Shown here one piece after another: positions 38,205 through 50,876 of a DNA stretch of 64,000 bases (positions within the stretch are counted from its first letter, which is position 1; each line of letters starts with the position of its first letter). A program made the position numbers and the translations under genes. Location: assembly GCF_910591885.1 (NCBI RefSeq), contig NC_063283.1, forward strand, positions 11,083,001 through 11,147,000, given 5' to 3'. The notes beneath the pieces are model-generated. The model ran no database searches. It was not told the DNA's origin and saw only the letters and a program-made list of their open reading frames with translations. The DNA is from Bombus terrestris. Its lineage: Eukaryota > Arthropoda > Insecta > Hymenoptera > Apidae.

Positions 38205-38262
38205 CTTCTTCTTTTTCTTCTTCTTCTTCTTCTTCTTTTTCTTTCTTCTTCCTTCTTCCTTC
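38205..38262. repeat. (TTC)n microsatellite
   Basis: Interrupted run of TTC and CTT trinucleotides with short T-runs, pyrimidine on the plus strand. It is a simple repeat; the open frame across it (38139-38321) is a by-product. Confidence 0.85.
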
Positions 38263-40474
38263 TCCGTCATCTGTCCTCCCTTCTTCGTTCTCGTTGCCTC
38301 CTCGAGCAACTTCTGTTTTAAATTAAGCAGGTTCGAGGGGGAAGAACTGTTGCCTGAATCAGTCTAAGACTCAGCTTCGCTCGTAAGTCGAACCAAGTTT
38401 CTCGTAGGCTTTCCAGGAGATTCGAATACGAGGAAAAAGATTAATATTAAATTATTAATGTTGTTGAGAAATATGTTAAGCCATTAGAGACCAACGCTGC
38501 ATTTTTTGTTCAGATAATTTACATTATACATATATTTATCATTTTGATACGATTTTTTATCCGGATAAAATAATATATAAGTCGTTTTATTTATATTTTT
38601 TAATTATACTACGTTCACACAACTTTTACGTATTATTTTACTTCCTTGTTCTTATCGCGCCAACCTTGATATTACTTATATCTTTTGCATAGATATAAAT
38701 TCGTTAAACTAGTAAAATTATCAACAACAAATTATCTGAAACTTCGCTATTTTTCCCCATTTTGTTAGACTTTAGTGTTGCGTAAATCGTGTTGTTCAGT
38801 TTTTATGAGTTTGCATATTAAAATATATGCAACATATATAATATTCCAATTGTTTTAATTTCGTAACTTCTCGGCTCGTTATTGTGAATTCGGACGAAAA
38901 TGTATATGAAAAACTTTCTTTCCACAAGATATCGTAACGTACTGACAGATCAGTGAATTATATAATATATTAAAATTCGCAGGTGAGCTGATTTCAGGCA
39001 ACGTTGTTTTCGATGATCGAGCGCAGTTTTGCCGACTTAATCCTCTTGTTCCAATTTACCGCGGTCAAAAGACACTTGTTCTCTGAAAAATTCAATAAAA
39101 TCTATCCAAGCTGAATTACTCGTCCGTGTTAATCTTTGATCGTTCTAAGCCCTGAAATAATTTTAATAAAATTTGTACGCAACATATTCATTTCGCTAAA
39201 TTTACCCTTATTTTATATCGTTCCATTTTTCTGTTCTTAATAATGCGTAATATACTTTCGCAAATATCGTTCTCTTTTCTATAGAATTCCCTAAGCAGAT
39301 TAAATTAATAATATAGGCTGTTAAACATTATTTAAGCTTCAACCCAACATTTTTCGATACAATTCTTTAAAATTTTCACTTTCTTAAATACGAAGTTCGA
39401 TATACAAATTCCATTCTATTATATATACAAATTTCGTAGTTATTTAATGCATACATCTGTTCCATGAATTTACATCTTATTGTATTCGAAACTTAAAACC
39501 TTCCTGGATCATCTTCAGTTTCACTGCGTCCTTCTTCTTTCTTTTTAACATGGCAGTACAATTTATTTTTAAAGTTATCTTTTGTAAAATTTCACACAAA
39601 CAAACTCTTTATTCCCCTAGGACTCGACAAATTTTATTCTTGTCTAAATGTAAAAATCTCAACTCTCTCCGATAAATACTATGTCTTCCCCTTAATCTAA
39701 AATATTTAAAGAAACGTAAAATAATTTCTCAAAAATTTATCAACTCTTCCTAACACGTCATTTTTTTTCAGATACGAAATATCAAATATTTCAAAATATT
39801 CCACGTCTTACGTTCCAGGAAAAATTGAAAAATTCGCTAGTAGAATTTCCCCAAAACTTCTGAACATTTTTCAACCTTCTCCAACAGCCTCAACATGTCA
39901 TTCCTTCCTAAATGTCAGATCTCAAAACGCCGAATCGATCTCTATTTCGTTTCGCATTCGAAATTTCTACTCTCCTGCGATATAACCACATCAAAATCAC
40001 GACACTTCCTCTTTGGAATCGTTTGAACAAATATCCTATTCACCATTATTCAACATTCGTGGCCTTTTAAAGCGCAGCAGTGCTGTCGAAGGATTCTACT
40101 GTCAACTCATTTCGCGATGTTTATTATTGCGTATATTCCCCGGTGTGCACGAAGCGAAACGAGACGAAAGGAAGGATTTCATATCACTCTTATATCTTTG
40201 CCCTTTCACATCCGTTTTCCTTCTCATTTCCTTTCTTAAAGAAAATATTAAGATATTTCACTATAATACTTTGTCACTGATATTTTATATATATATGTAT
40301 TACATTTGTAATAAAGTTCCGTATTTTAGTAGTCATGCTAACCTTAACACTAACAAAATAATATATCTTATAGCAGTATTTTCAATAACAAACGCACTAA
40401 TAAGGGGCGCTGGAAAAGAAACAATGCAGTAGCCAGAAGGGCTACTGAAATTTAATCGTCTTCCATTCTATATA

Positions 40475-40689
40475 TTAGGTCATCCCATAAGTTCGTGCTG
40501 ACTTTTGTGTATATATTTCATGTGTCGATTTATAAACATACGGCGATAAGGGACCAATGCACTTGAAAAATGGGAAGAAGTTGTACAACGAGAGGGGGAT
40601 TACATTTTTTCATGAAACTGAAAGGTATGTAAACAATCTGAACATATATAACCGCTCGAAAAACAGAACGAACTTATGGGATGACCTAA
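40475..40689 (+). mobile_element. internally deleted mariner element, 215 bp
   Basis: The ends are inverted repeats: TTAGGTCATCCCATAAGTTC at the left and its exact complement at the right, matching over 22 bases. They are flanked by TA on both sides (40473-40474 and 40690-40691), the mariner target duplication. Inside, one frame reads ALEKWEEVVQREGDYIFS then a stop (about 40558-40614), which looks like the C-terminal end of a mariner transposase. Most of the coding region is deleted, so the copy is non-autonomous. The intact ends could still have been mobilised by a relative. Confidence 0.9.
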
Positions 40690-40691
40690 TA

Positions 40692-43534
40692 AATCCGATC
40701 AACAAAGTGAGTGAAACGTGATATTCTTCTTGTTTCACAACGCTAATTTATTACTAATATCTGTGAAACAGAAAATTCTCAAAATCAAGCGCGAAGAGTG
40801 CTCCATTATATCTGCAGTATCAATTAATCTATCATTTCCAAAAAGAGAAAAAAATAGAAAAAAAAATAGAAAAATGTCTGAAAACTCCCGATATTTGATA
40901 CGTAACGCTAACAAATATTAATCTACACACTCGTATTGAATCAGTACGCAACACTAATGGCGAGAGATCCCAGTGCAGCCATTTAAAAGATTGCTGATGA
41001 ACGATCACATTTATACAGCTCTTCTAGCTATATCTAGCGACCCAGGAACAGTGTCCGACAAATACAGTCGGAGGATTTTGGGCATTTTGTAAATGCAACT
41101 CTACTTCACAAAACGCGATCACTCATTATCCCAATGCTAACTCTTAAACTGAATTCAATGGAAATTACTATTTATTATATAAAAAAGCTACTTCAGATAT
41201 TCTGATATGCCAACTTATAATACTATATAATTAATTAAGAACTAAAATTTTTACAATCTAATTTTAAACAATATAAAGCTGGATAAATTCTGATACATAT
41301 AATTCTCTAAGAAGTTCTAAAAATTCATTATAAAAATTGCAAAAGATAATCGCGATATCATAATTCGCAATTCTAAGGCAAACACGATTATCATTTTATC
41401 GCAACTCTAATTCAAACCGTAGTCATCCTCTCGCGACATTAATAAAAAAACCGCGATTTGCCTAGTGGGATGATGAGACAATATACACATCGGCCAAAAA
41501 AACTACTACTACTACTACTGCAAATACTAAAAGCGAGCATAGTGACAAAGTAGTAACAAGAATGACTTTTCATACTCTGGGTGATACAGAGGATGGGGAG
41601 TCATTGGTGGTTGCCCTCTTCTATGACATTTTGCCGGGACTCTTCGGCTTATAGTCTCTTTTTTCTTCGGGCGCAATGCCCGCTGAAACTTAAATCAAAG
41701 CTCGAGTCTTTATAATCGCAAACAAAAAAAAAACTTATAAAGGTAAACTAAAAATGTAAACCGCGGAAGCTGATTCAAGCGTACATGGACTGACCAACGA
41801 TCATTTGTCGTTGTTGTTGAGCATGTGCGAGCTCGAGCAATAAACGTCCGCTTGGAGCCTATTCGCTTCCGCGTCCGCGAAATTCGAAAAATCAATAGAC
41901 AAAACCAGAGACGAGAGCATGCTCTACTCATGCTCTACCAGTTTCACAGTCGATTTTTCAAATTAGATTTCCAGAAACAGGTTGATCACACGAAAGCGCG
42001 CCTACTCGACCAGAGACTGTGCCAACCTGCCCAGCCCTACTTATTTATAATTAACAGACACGCCAGAATGTATACTACCTATCCTACATAGCCCTATATT
42101 TAAAAAATGGCAAAACAGGCACACCAACACATTCGCTCCACTGTTCCACTGTCCAACACAAACGTTCGGGCGCAAAGATCCTACACTCGAGAGGACGTCC
42201 CGGGACGCCTCCGACACCCGAGCTTAACAAGCAGTATGCACACTCTAGGGTACGTACCATTTTCCCGAAATCGACTGACGAAGGCTAGTGACCATTGCGC
42301 AAAACGTGATAAAACATGTCTAAAGAAATTATCTCGTTAGAATAAATGTAAGTAGACTTGGAATTATGATTGTAATTGACAGAAATGTTAACACCGTGGT
42401 TATACTTAGTCGTGTACGTGATATTGACGCAAATTCTGATTTTATTCATACATACATTGAATTAATATATGTCTCGTGCACGATACAGTAACACATCGTC
42501 AGTCGCTGAGAAATTTTTGCATTAATTATGGTCATCGTGCCCAATGTCTTTCTCCCATTCAAGTAGCATCTGGGCACGTGAGCGAGATCCTGACAATAGG
42601 CACGGAAAGAGTTAAAACCGAAAATCCTGATCTAAAAACATGATTAGTTTATCTAATTTGTATTTAACGGACTAACGTTCTCCGGTTTTATATTTTATTA
42701 CTTAGTCTCAGATTATAATAACTCTACTTTATTAATTTAATAAATCACTGAAATTTTAATATTACAAAAAAAGTAGCAGTAATTGAAGGACTAAAACTCG
42801 ATGTTTAAATGGTTAAATCGAAATGTATTACTAGGATAGAAATAATCTCAGGCGATCTCTTCGTCAAAGCACTTTTTCGAAAATACAGAAGCAGCCTTCA
42901 AAATTATTGCCTCGAGTCAAAAATCTGCCTGCCACGAAGTTTCTTCTTGCATATAAAACTTTGCGCATTTTTGTACGAAAAAAAAAAAATATGAATTTTA
43001 ACTCATATTTTAAACCCTATCTGAAGCCAATAAACGAATGTGACTTAATATTGTCACGAAAGAGAAAATTAAATTCAACATTATTTATTGTATCGTGTAT
43101 TGCCTGTATCGTCATTACCATTGAGCGACAATTGCAACTTTCATAGCAACGAAATCGGAGGGTATCCGACATCTTCACTACAAAATACTCAAACGAGATC
43201 ATTTCGATATCTCTTGTTTATATTAAAATTCACTGCTTAAGATCGACTATACTTGTGTCATACAGATATATTCGTGTAAATATTTGCCTTTTGCAAGTAT
43301 TCTCACTCGATACTAATATACATTTTACAAGTACCATGAATTTATTTTCAAAGACCTATCCTAAACTAATATATTTGAAAAAGGAATATTACTACTCACG
43401 GGTATAAAAAATACCCGCGATCACTACACTCGTAAAAATTTCTACGTAATACAACCAGTCGCCCGTGCTGATTCGGACCTTTCATCCTACGACATGATTG
43501 AGTGACCGGAGGAACAGAAATGCATGCGACTCAC
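40692..43534. other. non-coding; possible worn repeat at 41.5-42.6 kb
   Basis: An ACT microsatellite is at 41502-41520. From about 41570 to 42600 the sequence is GC-richer than its flanks and has the look of an old transposon or LTR, but no terminal repeats, target duplication or protein motif was found. A small perfect hairpin (CGGGTAT, loop AAAAA, ATACCCG) is at 43399-43417. No gene is supported. Confidence 0.4.
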
Positions 43535-43662
43535 CGTTCGAAGCGGAGAACCAGAGGACGTTACCATGGATGCTACGCTACCCCAGTGAATATCATCAGA
43601 AAGACTAACATCAGACAGGAACCGTTGAAAATCCAACGGTGGAAATAGAGGTTCTGAAAAGC
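43535..43662 (-). other. putative exon 3 of an unidentified minus-strand transcript
   Basis: On the minus strand this 128-base block follows a strong acceptor (TTTTGTTTTGTAACAG) and ends at a good donor (CGAACG|GTGAGT). Joined to the two upstream blocks, one frame starting with MGPFQELKT remains open through all three and stops here after a hydrophobic stretch (LMLVFLMIF), giving about 58 residues. The other frames also have short readings, so a long non-coding RNA is at least as likely. No family is recognised. Confidence 0.4.
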
Positions 43663-44049
43663 CTGTTACAAAACAAAACACGATGAATAGTTGCTGATTA
43701 TTTGAAAAGTTGAAGATAATGAAAAATGGAAGTTTATTAAATTCGTAATTTTACTAATAACAAAGATTGAAGTTCTAATAAGTATCGAATAAATATATAA
43801 ACTAAACCTCTAATATAAAAGTTTCGAATCTACATATTAAGAATTTAATGATTTCTAAAATATGTTAGACATTTGTTTTATAATTCCACGTTGAAACATT
43901 AACACTCTTTTTATCTTAATGAAAGAACAACCTGAGAAGACCCTAACCTTCAAAATTTTCAATCAAATTCTACTTCTTAATCGATAGTATAGTCAAAGCA
44001 AAATATGCAGAATAGACATAATCGAAGTACGATATATGAAGATACTTAC

Positions 44050-44109
44050 GTTCTTGGTTTTTGTGCCACCGTTAGATTGGTCCCAAAGATGAACAAGTCG
44101 AAACCGTAT
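44050..44109 (-). other. putative exon 2 of an unidentified minus-strand transcript
   Basis: Sixty bases bounded on the minus strand by the acceptor TTTTGTTACAG and the donor AAGAAC|GTAAGTATC, both close to consensus. Its length is a multiple of three, so inclusion or skipping would keep frame. In the frame open across all three blocks it encodes IRFRLVHLWDQSNGGTKTKN, and a second frame is open as well. The product is unknown and could be non-coding RNA. Confidence 0.45.
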
Positions 44110-44284
44110 CTGTAACAAAACATAAAATACAGTTAACATCGCTAGTGAGTAATAACGAACTCGGAACTTTTGGAACATTTATAGCTTTTTAAATTACCGA
44201 TCGTTTTTATTTTCTAATTAACAATAATTCGAATAAAATATAGAAAATTGAACAAATTGAAATACTATATGTAAAAATACTTAC

Positions 44285-44330
44285 GGTCTTGAGCTCCTGG
44301 AAAGGCCCCATCCTCTTGAGAAATGCACTG
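44285..44330 (-). other. putative exon 1 of an unidentified minus-strand transcript (5' limit uncertain)
   Basis: The donor CAAGACC|GTAAGTATT at its minus-strand 3' end is strong. The upstream limit is unclear: weak candidate acceptors lie at 44328-44330 and near 44316, or the block may be part of a longer first exon. An ATG at about 44312 starts the frame that stays open through the next two blocks. Confidence 0.35.
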
Positions 44331-44335
44331 ACTCT

Positions 44336-47300
44336 TATACGAAAACCAGTGTTCAAAAAGAACACATATATAATAAAAGAAAAATAAAAGACTACGTTAC
44401 GTGATTATTTGATTGAATTTAATCAAAACTATCGGGATTTGAAAATATTGAACAAATCTTTTGCGTAACAAACACTGATTCTACAAACCGCATTGCGCGC
44501 GATCGCAAATATCCTCCAAAAATAAAGTTGTGTAATGGCGTGCTGGCTATATTTTAGAAGAAGAGGGGGGTAGTGTGTAAAAGAAGCGAAATATCGTTTC
44601 GGTATTTTTCTTTTTTTCCCCTATCGAACATTTATTTGGAACATACTGTTGTTCTTCTACAATTAAAAGATTGTTATCAAGAAATTGGAATAAGTGTGAA
44701 AAATATTAGTTGAGAGTTATAGGATATTTCTCGATATCGAACAAATGCTTTCGAATGCCGTAAATGCAATGCAATTATTTGCGAGAATTATACTGTGAAT
44801 ATTCGTTATCAGAGTATGAAATATACACTCCACTAACACACTATGATCGTGTATTGTAAATATTCGAAAATATTTGCAAGAATTCAAAAATTCACAACTA
44901 AATATTCTCTAGAGAACACTGGACAAACGCGGGTTACTTTGAAGCATTTGAGCCTACTAGTGCGCCACCTCTATGAAAAAAATATAAGCTACGAATTTGC
45001 AAGCATATAACGTTAACTGTAGCAACTTCACATAATATTGCAAACTAATTTGAATTTGATATATGAACGATATCTATCGAAATAAGTTAAAGCTATTGTC
45101 ATTAAGATTTCTATGTTTTAAACTCTGTCTACACGAAGCTATCGTTAAATTATCAAGAATTCTATATCCTGGATTACATTGAAACGATGAGATAATTCGT
45201 TAAAAATGCGTTTGAAATAAGAGAATGATTTCATACATTCGAAATAGAACAATGATTTATTTAATCGCCGTTACTTTCACCTTAGTATTCCAAATAATTA
45301 AGAAATTATCTATTATAAAACATATTATAAATACTCCCGTTGGAATAAAAAGACAATAGAATCGTCCATACACCACTTTCTTAGTTAAAATAAATTAAAC
45401 CTTACCAAATTTCCAGGAAAATTCGTCAGATTAATCATTAATTGTCGTTACGTCCATGTATTAATATTCCTGTTACTTCTAATATTATCCCTGCTATCGA
45501 TCGATAAATTAAAACAAATGTATAAAATAATCAAATGAAAATACAATTGAACTGAAATCTTGTTACAAAAGCTTACGATAGAAACTACTGGTAGCAATAT
45601 CATTTGATAAATAGACAACTGAAGAGACATTAAGACAAAAAGTTTCTTAAAACCATCTAATTTCATTGCCTTAATGTTCGAAGAATCGTTAAATAGACGT
45701 GTATTAGTTAAACGATATTAATGACGAAATATAAACGATAGTAAAAAAGTAAGGTAGAAACGACGCCACCGAAAGCACGCGCCAATAGATTAGAATACGT
45801 TAGAAATTTGACGCAACGCGACCCATGTTATCGACACGAAATGAGATAACTGAATGTCATCTCAAGCCTTTGTCTCGATATTCAATTTCTAAAATGGCAG
45901 GGCGGGTGGTCGCACGAGCCAGTGGCACAAGCTGGTACGAAAGATCAAACGATCCATACAAAAAAAAAGTGTATACATCTGCAAATACGTATTTGTAATT
46001 CATCTTCCACGCAGCGCTTACATGAATCCTTCGAAATTTCAAACAAACCATATAATATTTATATTTCGCACAATGTTTACATCGATCTTTCTAAACATCG
46101 ATCAATAAAAGATCGATATTGTATTTTTACATACTTCTACATAATATTTACAAATTATTTTATGCATTTTTACAACTTTAAGTTTCTCATAATTGCATAA
46201 ACACATTTGCAGTCTATTTGTAATATTTTCAGTATAAATATGTACAAATACATTTAAAATAATATAAATTGGAAAAATTTATAAATATATAATGCAATTT
46301 TGAGAAAACTTACTTACTAATCGTTTATGTGTAAACATAAACATATACATCGTAGATATATCGTATATCTAATAATGTATAATAGTAAATTAGACAAGAA
46401 TACTCAAGTTTTTATTTGATGTTTGATAGATTTTCTAAATGTCCGTTCACAAATTAAACAAATTCTTTGGAGGAAGTATTTTTGTAAACAGGATTATTCA
46501 TTAATTGTGAATTAACTTTGCTATTTAAAATTTGTTTTACTCAAGTATTTAAAAAATATTGGCTTATAATATAAATGTATTATACAACAAATGGTATATT
46601 TATGTAAATTAAGATTTAGGTAGGTATATACATACTGTTTATCTACAGAATTGAACATTGTAAAAATATTTTTCTTAATTTTTCTTTTTAACAAAGAATA
46701 TAAAATTTTACTTGTATAGAAAATATAAAATTTTCAAATTGGTAAAATCGTTTAAAATTCAAAGAAATTACATAAAACTCAAATATATGAAATTGCAAAA
46801 ATGAAAAAGAGGGCCGGTTATGTATTGCTTTAGGATTCTTATTTCTTATAGCCAGCAGTTGATATTAATATGTATAGAAAATTGAAAATAAAAAAACTGC
46901 AGGGAAAAAAGTGTTGAAAAAATTCATAAGCACTCGTGTATTATGAATTTATGAATCTGCAAAATTCTATACTTTACTTTTTAACACTTTGTACTGCGTC
47001 GTAAATAAATTGCGAATGGTTATGCAAATTGAAATAACCGTTTGCCGTGAAATTACATGAAATTTGTCCGTAAATCGAAGCAATGAATGGTCACGTTCGG
47101 TCGCCGCAAGCCTCACCTCGAGTCACGATCGACACGGGGATGAGAAATGCATTCGAAGGTTGGACGAGTAGAAATGAAATCATGGATAACGATCTATCTG
47201 GAAAGTTTTCGAAACATTTTTTAGCCTCGTTTTTATTTCCGGACGAGTGATTTCGAAACTCCGGTGAATCAACTCGCGATTTCGACTCGCGATTCCGACT

Positions 47301-50031
47301 CGTAATCCGCGCAAAAGAGCATAGGAAGGATTATTCTATGGAAACGCGTTCGATCTTTAATCCTTTCACCACCGATGATAAAAAAACATTTTGATGCTCG
47401 TTCGGTGAATATTTCCTTTTGTATATACTTTTTTTTCTTTGTATAAGAATATATGTATATGACGTAGGAAAATTCTAATAACGAAGTAGGATACAGTTTA
47501 TGTTAAAAGCAGATTATGTTTTATGAAATTGGTTTTTATACTTTCCTGAAAGGATTGCGACGAAAAAGAATTGCTTGAAAAGAAAAGTGACTTTTACATT
47601 CAGCAGATAATTCTTACGTCTAAATAAAAACATAAATTACGACAATTTAAGAACATAAACGCTAATAAACCTTTTAGTTTACAGATCTACAATTTAATGA
47701 TCTATGATTACAGATCTATAATTTACAGATCTAGTACAATTCTAGTAGAAAATGGAGTTGAGTAACGTAAAGTTTTCGAAGGATCGTTACCTATAGGCTC
47801 TTTTAAAGAAGAAACGCTACGAAAAAGAATAAATTTCATATCTAGAGTAAATATAAATCACGCCGACCTAAGGCGAAAACGACACCAATAAACTCTAGAT
47901 ACATATAGTTTCCGCGAATCTAAAGCCATGAAAGTTAAGGCCAGAAAGGGTCTCAATAAAATGCAAAGGTTAGACGAAGCATTTTCATTCGTCGAGAACA
48001 ATGTAAAAGCTATCTCTCTATCGAAATATATAAACGCATGCTCCATATAATTGAGGATGACTGAAAGGAACATATCGTGTCACGTCGCAACATAGACGGG
48101 CTACACAGACGTATACAAAGTCGACAAAGTTCTTCTTTTAGCAAGTTCACGACACCGTGAAAGCGTTCCGTCTACCATTAATTAGCTTCTGGCAGCGAGC
48201 ACGTTTCTACACATAGATACACCCGCGTAACAGCTTTAAACGAATTGTTTCGGTGTTAACCGACTGGGATGCAACCATACCTTATTAGGAATTTCTGTTA
48301 AATTAAATGCAGGCTACCCGTGATACCCGCTGACATTTCACTGAGACTACAGTATTTCCTATTTTGCGTCGAAGTTAACCAACCAATGTAGCGAGTATGG
48401 TTCTGTGCCCTCTCGCTTTTTGCCTGGTAATTCCGATTATTTGATTTTCCAGAAGAATCGTAGCAGTGAGAAAATATTGCTGCACCTGTTTTCGCTAAAC
48501 TCGAGAATAGGTAAGCAAGAGATGTTTCATGTTTTTGATGCGTCTCGAGAATCGAGAATCGAGAATCAGGAATGAATGATTTTGTCTTGCTTCCTACATT
48601 CTTTCGGATTTAATATAAATTTGATGGAAATTTTATTTTCTATTTATTTTTTATGAAGCTGTGTCAGCTGAATTCTTGATAACAGGATGAAAATTTCTGA
48701 AAGATTCTTTATGATACTTGCTACAATTAAAATGCATAATGACTGCTTTCTAATAAATAAAATTTCTCTAACAACGAGTGAGTCTCGTTGCTTTTCCTAA
48801 CACTGCGAAAGATAGAAAAAACCACAAATATTATAAGTGATTGATAAGTTAATCTTGAATCATCGCACATTATTATTATAATCTTTTAACGCCATAAGGG
48901 CTTATACAATTTTTCGATAAAATAAGAAATTTAATATAGATAGTGAAAAAATAATTAACTGGAAAGTTAATTTTCAAATACTCCACACTCTTACTTCGTA
49001 CAAATGATTTTTATATGAAAAATAAAAACTAAAGGTGGAGTTTCAATTATCAAAATTTGAAACGGAAAAAGGAATTAAATATGTCATATGAATCGATATA
49101 TGTACATATATTTTTTTTCTTTTTTTTTCAGTAGAAAATTCATTAGAAATTTAATTTGTCCGATTCGGTATGACGGAGCAAGTAGAATAGGTCCATGCTC
49201 GGTCAGTCGTATCTTCCAATCTAATTTCCATAAATATAGTTCACATTGGTTTTTGAATGATATTTGATATAAACAAAGTTTTAGATAGATTTGGAAACAA
49301 TTAATTCGTTCCATTTACCAAGAAAATTTCTACCGACATCCACGATACCTCGATTCAAATAAAATTGACCGATCATTTTTACCACGTGACTACGAGTGGT
49401 TGGTTGTTTCCTGATTAATTAGAGAATAAAAAAAGAAAGACAAAGAAACGAATGTATATACCGCCTAGTCTGTCGAATAAGGGAGAGGGTGAAAAAGGGT
49501 GAAAAATCCCGTTGAAGACAAAAATTGGACATACATCGGTGAACAAAAATGGCGTGTCTTAATTCTTGAGGTGCAACCTTGCATGAATTCGCATTTCAGC
49601 GATCCTTGTCCATCTCCAATGCGATTTCCGTTTGCTGCATGAACGAAATCATCTTCCGACGCGATGCACATTCGGCTGTTCTCTCTCTCTCTCTCTCTCT
49701 CTTTCATCACACTTCGTTCGAATTATGATAAAAATGAAATGTATTCGTTTTGAAAATTTTCATAATTTTTTATTCTTTCTCTAGGCATTTGGATATTTTT
49801 GATAATAGGATAGTATTATACGGAGTTAAACTAATCTCTAGTATTTATTACAAACGAGAAGTAACTTCTAAAGTTGTTAAACCTATTATATATACCAAGA
49901 AGATTCGAATCTGCTTCTTTTTCAACAAAATGATCCTCTGTTTGCTATAGGTTATATGTTATCTGGAAACAGCAATACACATACATTTTCCTCACAAAAC
50001 AACGACCTAAAATCTCTGTTTTCTTCTTCAG
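44336..50031. other. non-coding, very AT-rich
   Basis: No supported coding exon. A core matching the insect CTCF motif (GCGCCACCT, 44962-44970) is present. A GC-richer stretch at 47080-47370 has no recognisable content. A loose tandem of ACAGATCTA-type units lies at 47681-47733. A (CT)11 microsatellite is at 49681-49702. The final bases before 50032 form the polypyrimidine tract and acceptor of the next feature. Confidence 0.5.
49681..49702. repeat. (CT)11 microsatellite
   Basis: Eleven uninterrupted CT dinucleotides. Simple repeat. Confidence 0.95.
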
Positions 50032-50194
50032 ATTCCACACACAACATGCCAAGAACACAGTTCTCCGGTGGGACAGCCCAATAAGATCTATCAACTTGCT
50101 GGAAAAAATAATGCGAGCGAAGCGCATCAAGGAGGAGACGCGCTTCAGATTGCTGAGGTACACGCTCCGCGCCAAGTGTCGCAAGATCATTTAG
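50032..50194 (+). CDS. putative terminal coding exon of an unidentified gene
   Basis: A strong acceptor (TCTCTGTTTTCTTCTTCAG) at 50031 is followed by one base that completes a split codon, then 53 codons and a TAG. The peptide begins FHTQHAKNTVLRWDSPIRS and continues with a strongly basic, helix-prone region (LLEKIMRAKRIKEETRFRLL) ending CRKII. By my count about 70% of third codon positions are G or C, well above the local background, which argues for real coding sequence. I recognise no domain. Upstream exons of the same gene were not found in the window; they would have to end with two bases of a codon. A minus-strand frame covers the same DNA but lacks such splice support. The receptor gene starts about 5 kb downstream on the same strand. 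Confidence 0.6.
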
Positions 50195-50876
50195 TCGGTC
50201 CTCGTGTCAATCTTCTCAGAGGCAGATTTCCACTTGTTGTCGAACGAAAATCAATCGATCTTGCTCGATCATCCGCAGTGGCTGTGATTTATCTTCGTGA
50301 TAACGATTATATTCGAACGTCGCGATAAAAATAACGAAATCGCTGCGTGTGTGCACACGTGCTGCGTGTTTCGATGTGTATATCTATCAAATAGTATACT
50401 CGTATGTGTAGTGATCGAGAGGCCGAAAACCGAGGCTGGGGACACGGAAAAATATGCTCGTAATTGTAAGCTCCACTGCTATCGATCGTTCCGCGGGGAA
50501 CGTCGCCCAATAGGAGTCGTTCTTCGGTACTCGGCTTCGAGAAACACCCGGCTGTGCCCGATGCTGAATTTTTGGTTTCGTCGAAACACCGCGATTCGAA
50601 GAAATTCGATGAAAATTTCGGTTGCATCGAAATAGCCAGGTTTCATCGTCGTACTTTGGTGCTATTCCAACTGACGTAGATAAAACACGCTGTCGAATAA
50701 CTGATACGAAAGAAAAAACAAATTTGGAATATCATGAAGAGGTTATGCCGTTTATAAAAGAAAGTACTAAAAAAGAGCTGAATTTTCTGTAGAGCTGAAG
50801 TACTGAATTTTCGACTAAATTGCATTTGTTGAAAAATATAAAGTAAATTGCAAAGTCTAATAGAGAGTCGAATAAA
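50195..50876 (+). other. possible 3' untranslated region with AATAAA
   Basis: The sequence after the TAG at 50192-50194 has no long frame consistent with coding. An AATAAA polyadenylation hexamer occurs at 50871-50876, which would give a 3' UTR of about 0.7 kb if used. This is inference from position. Confidence 0.3.

Larger units (their letters stand above)
35653..40472. other. non-coding, AT-rich
   Basis: No supported gene. A GC-richer patch at 36640-36960 contains the octamer-like ATTTGCAT, several TAATTA-type homeodomain cores and the palindrome at 36912-36930; it may be regulatory. A TTC-type microsatellite lies at 38205-38262. The frame at 40013-40432 is AT-rich and unrecognised. Confidence 0.5.

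Noticed and set aside
40013..40432. 139-codon plus-strand open frame
   Set aside because: AT-rich, low-complexity peptide (runs of F, I, L, Y) ending just before the mariner remnant; no domain or codon bias.
41570..42600. Possible LTR retrotransposon or other large element
   Set aside because: No terminal repeats, target duplication, primer site or protein motif could be found; only the composition is suggestive.
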